64,000 nt of DNA. Source: JAABTH01 sp964390725. Its GTDB lineage: Bacteria > Bacillota > Dethiobacteria > DTU022. Numbering within the stretch: the stretch's first letter is position 1; every line of letters begins with the position of its first letter. The translations under genes were made by a program, and so were the position numbers. Of the stretch, positions 61,943 to 64,000 are shown one piece after another. The stretch spans positions 1 through 64,000 of the forward strand of contig CAYMIW010000002.1 of the NCBI GenBank assembly GCA_964390725.1, given 5' to 3'. The notes under the pieces are model-generated. The model was given only the letters and a program-made list of their open reading frames with translations, did not search any database and was not told the origin of the DNA.

Positions 61943-63136
61943 TCAGCTGACCTTTACAATTATAGCGGCAGCTGTATCTCCGGCAGCACAACCGGCGGCC
62001 ATCGCATAACCGCCACCCTTAATTACTGCTTCTTCGATAGCCTCAACCAGCAACCGCCCTGCTGTAGGAGCCTGGGGATGGCCGAAGACCATTGAACTAC
62101 CATAATTATTGAAGTTATTTGCATCGATACCCAGCCCCTTTGCCAGACAGAGGTCATTGGCAATAAAGGGGTTATGATTCTTAATAGCTACAACATCTTC
62201 AGCTTTTATTCCAGCCCGTTCCAGGGCCATCTTGGCAGCCGGAACCGGTGCTGCAGGCATAAAAGCTTTTTTAGTCCTGGCAAATCCGTATGATATGAGC
62301 TGGATTGTCACGGAAGGATCACTGCTCAGCTCTGCCGCTTTTTCTTTACCGGTAACCAGGATGCCAACGTTACCGTCAGCAGGATGAGTCTGGGCTCCAA
62401 AAGTGTGAATGCCTCCTTCCATTACAGGCCTCAACTTTTTAAGAGCTTCCAATGATGTTTTCGATATACCTTCATCTGTCTCAATAAGTTTTGTTTCCTT
62501 GCGTGACACTTTTACCTCAACGGGAAACATATAACGCTTCTGGAATTCACGATCGTTGGCCAGGGCATCATTATATTGCTCATAGCGACGCAGGGTAAGT
62601 TCATCTGCTTGTTCACGGGTAAACTCTTCTTCTTTAGCTACGTTTTCCGCTGTGTTAATCATGCCCAGACCGGTCGCAGGGTCGCATCTCATGTTATCCA
62701 TATTCCAGTTTTCTGCAATCACTTCTCCTCCCGGTCCCATCGGGTTAGGCCAAATTGTATGCGGACCATTGGAAGTACGGTCTACCATTAAGCAATAAGC
62801 AGTGCCAACACTTCCCATTTCAACAGCCATTCCTGCATTGCACAGAATGGTTGTTGAGGTTGAACAGGCCTGCATCATGGTTACCCCGGGAATATCAGGC
62901 GCTCCCATCTGCACAGCAGCCCAGGTCGAGCCAAAAAATACCCTGTGTTGCCCAATTGTTATACCAAGGTAAAGGTAGTCCAGAACCTTTGCCGGATCAA
63001 TTCCCCGGTCGGCAAACCAGCGTTTACTGGTCGCCGCACCAAGATCGATTGCATTTTCGTTTTGTAAACTTCCCTGCCATTTACTGAAGGGTGTACTATA
63101 ATATCCCTTGTAGGGAATATAAGCTTTACTAAACAT
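61943..63136 (-). CDS. thiolase family protein (acetyl-CoA acyltransferase)
   Basis: A 397-residue thiolase. The nucleophile is Cys91 (MMQACSTSTT). The other catalytic parts are NHNPF, GSSMVFGHPQAPTAG (His) and GCAAGDTAAA (second Cys). Compared with classical thiolases (NEAFA, GGAIALGHP, CIGGG), these blocks are altered but keep all catalytic residues, placing it in a divergent subgroup. It would cleave 3-oxoacyl-CoA to acetyl-CoA plus a shortened acyl-CoA. AAAGGAG precedes ATG 63136. It follows the hydratase gene by 15 bp. Confidence 0.9.
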   Translation of the reverse strand: MFSKAYIPYKGYYSTPFSKWQGSLQNENAIDLGAATSKRWFADRGIDPAKVLDYLYLGITIGQHRVFFGSTWAAVQMGAPDIPGVTMMQACSTSTTILCNAGMAVEMGSVGTAYCLMVDRTSNGPHTIWPNPMGPGGEVIAENWNMDNMRCDPATGLGMINTAENVAKEEEFTREQADELTLRRYEQYNDALANDREFQKRYMFPVEVKVSRKETKLIETDEGISKTSLEALKKLRPVMEGGIHTFGAQTHPADGNVGILVTGKEKAAELSSDPSVTIQLISYGFARTKKAFMPAAPVPAAKMALERAGIKAEDVVAIKNHNPFIANDLCLAKGLGIDANNFNNYGSSMVFGHPQAPTAGRLLVEAIEEAVIKGGGYAMAAGCAAGDTAAAIIVKVS

Positions 63137-63151
63137 AATGATGCTCCTTTC

Positions 63152-64000
63152 TTATTTACCCTTAAATTCAACCGGAGTGCCCGGAGGGGCAGACAAGCCG
63201 GCTAATGCATCTTCTGTAGCAAAAATCTCATGTAACTTCTGCAGTTCCAGCTCTACTGCTTCCTTAATTGAAACCTTTGACTGTGCATCAATCAGCTCAT
63301 TGGCCATTTTTAAAGCCACCGGCGCTTTCCTGGAAATATATTTTACCATTTTAGATGCAAAGTCGGAATTTACACCTTCAGGTGCCTGTCCGGTTAGTAA
63401 GCGTTTGACATTTACATCTGTAAAAGCACCCTTAATATCTTCAAGCTCTTTAGGAAGCTCCCGCGGAGCATATTTGTCGAACTTACCTTCTGTAACCAAC
63501 TCTTTAATCGCTGTTTCTGTTTGAGCCGGCTCTACCAGTTTTTTTACAATTCCCATCTGGAAAGCTTCTTTAGCATTAATGCCTTTACCCGTGAAAACAA
63601 AGTATTTTGCCAGTTCCCGGCCAAGATGTCTTTCGATCCTGATCATCCCGCCCAACCCTGGGAAGATCCCAATATTGGTTTCGGGGAAACCGAAAGTACC
63701 GTTCGGGGTTGCAACAATAGCCTGGCAGGCTAAAGCCAGTTCACTTCCACCACCCAGGGAAAGGCCATCCAGCAGGGCTATTGTCAGTTTTTCTGAGTTT
63801 TCTATTCTCAACAAAAATTCCTGGCCTTTACGGGTAAAGTCGTACGTTTTGTCGACAGTATTGTTTTTTATATTATCAACGAAGAACTTGATATCGGCCC
63901 CGGCGATAAATGCTTTTCCTGCGCCGCTGAAAACTATTCCTTTTAAAGATTGATCTTTTTCTGCCTGGTCAAATTTAGCCACCAACTGATCAACTACCTG
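63152..64000 (-). CDS. enoyl-CoA hydratase domain, probably C-terminal part of a 3-hydroxyacyl-CoA dehydrogenase/hydratase fusion (partial)
   Basis: The frame is open to the window edge, so the N-terminus is missing. The visible 277-plus residues form a crotonase domain: GIVFSGAGKAFIAGADIKFF (oxyanion-hole strand), LDGLSLGGGSELALACQ (second oxyanion block), and FPETNIGIFPGLGGMIRIERHLGRELAKYFVFTG with the catalytic Glu region. The C-terminal 120 residues ending APPGTPVEFKGK resemble those of fused 3-hydroxyacyl-CoA dehydrogenase/hydratase proteins. The upstream codons (VVDQLVAKF) continue the frame. With the thiolase, it supplies the core of beta-oxidation. Confidence 0.85.
   Translation of the reverse strand, partial: QVVDQLVAKFDQAEKDQSLKGIVFSGAGKAFIAGADIKFFVDNIKNNTVDKTYDFTRKGQEFLLRIENSEKLTIALLDGLSLGGGSELALACQAIVATPNGTFGFPETNIGIFPGLGGMIRIERHLGRELAKYFVFTGKGINAKEAFQMGIVKKLVEPAQTETAIKELVTEGKFDKYAPRELPKELEDIKGAFTDVNVKRLLTGQAPEGVNSDFASKMVKYISRKAPVALKMANELIDAQSKVSIKEAVELELQKLHEIFATEDALAGLSAPPGTPVEFKGK

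Noticed and set aside
1..64000. CRISPR array
   Set aside because: No series of regularly spaced identical 25-40 bp repeats with unique spacers was seen; the short tandem sites found are operators.

Overview
The window looks like chromosome of an anaerobic, low-to-moderate GC Bacillota (Clostridia-type) bacterium. The reasons are strong AGGAGG-type ribosome sites, frequent TTG and GTG starts, Bacillota-style regulators, and a metabolism built on ferredoxin-linked 2-oxoacid oxidoreductases, a B12 mutase and beta-oxidation enzymes. Together these suggest a strict anaerobe, possibly syntrophic, that oxidises amino acids and short fatty acids. The species is not identifiable from sequence reading alone.

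Layout. 0.1-0.6 kb: a tmRNA gene with terminator. 0.7-3.4 kb: a TetR regulator behind four tandem operators, an internally duplicated membrane protein, a GNAT acetyltransferase and two small or truncated membrane ORFs. 3.7-7.4 kb: an FmdE-like protein with a complete FecCD/BtuCD-type ABC importer. 7.5-14.1 kb: an AT-rich accessory island with an HNH nuclease, an XRE regulator, an ImmA/IrrE-Fic fusion, a second Fic protein and several decayed genes. 14.2-15.8 kb: a membrane diguanylate cyclase. 16.0-24.7 kb: an oligopeptide-type ABC transporter, a DUF917 protein and a PucR regulator, preceded by a frameshifted peptidase remnant. 24.9-31.6 kb (minus strand): an operon for branched-chain 2-oxoacid oxidation with leucine/valine dehydrogenase, a ferredoxin and a two-subunit B12 mutase, with a divergent GntR regulator at 32.1 kb. 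33.0-34.0 kb: IS3 and ABC-exporter debris. 34.2-40.1 kb: a two-component system and a MacAB-like exporter. 40.5-44.9 kb: a PLP decarboxylase-fold enzyme, a TetR regulator, an M24 peptidase and a flavin reductase. 45-49.7 kb: small accessory genes and a TetR/DUF4097 pair with matched operators. 49.8-56.2 kb (minus strand): two tandem pairs of CrtI-like flavoprotein plus 2Fe-2S reductase under a GntR regulator. 56.6-61.7 kb: a hybrid sensor kinase and a c-di-GMP phosphodiesterase response regulator. 61.9-64 kb (minus strand): a thiolase and the end of a 3-hydroxyacyl-CoA dehydrogenase/enoyl-CoA hydratase-type protein that runs off the window.

How it fits together. The clearest pathway is valine (or leucine/isoleucine) to 2-oxoacid by leucine dehydrogenase, then to acyl-CoA with reduced ferredoxin by the Vor-type enzyme. 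The mutase carries Phe and Gln at the two positions that separate isobutyryl-CoA mutase from methylmalonyl-CoA mutase, so isobutyryl-CoA would be turned into n-butyryl-CoA. The thiolase and hydratase at the right edge could then split the resulting C4 chain. Peptide uptake genes at 16-23 kb would supply amino acids.

The most unusual items are this putative valine-to-butyryl-CoA operon, the XRE/ImmA-Fic/Fic/HNH island with repeated GCGGAGA(A/T)TA sites, the TetR operators repeated four times at an exact 19-bp period, and the doubled CrtI-like/2Fe-2S reductase module.
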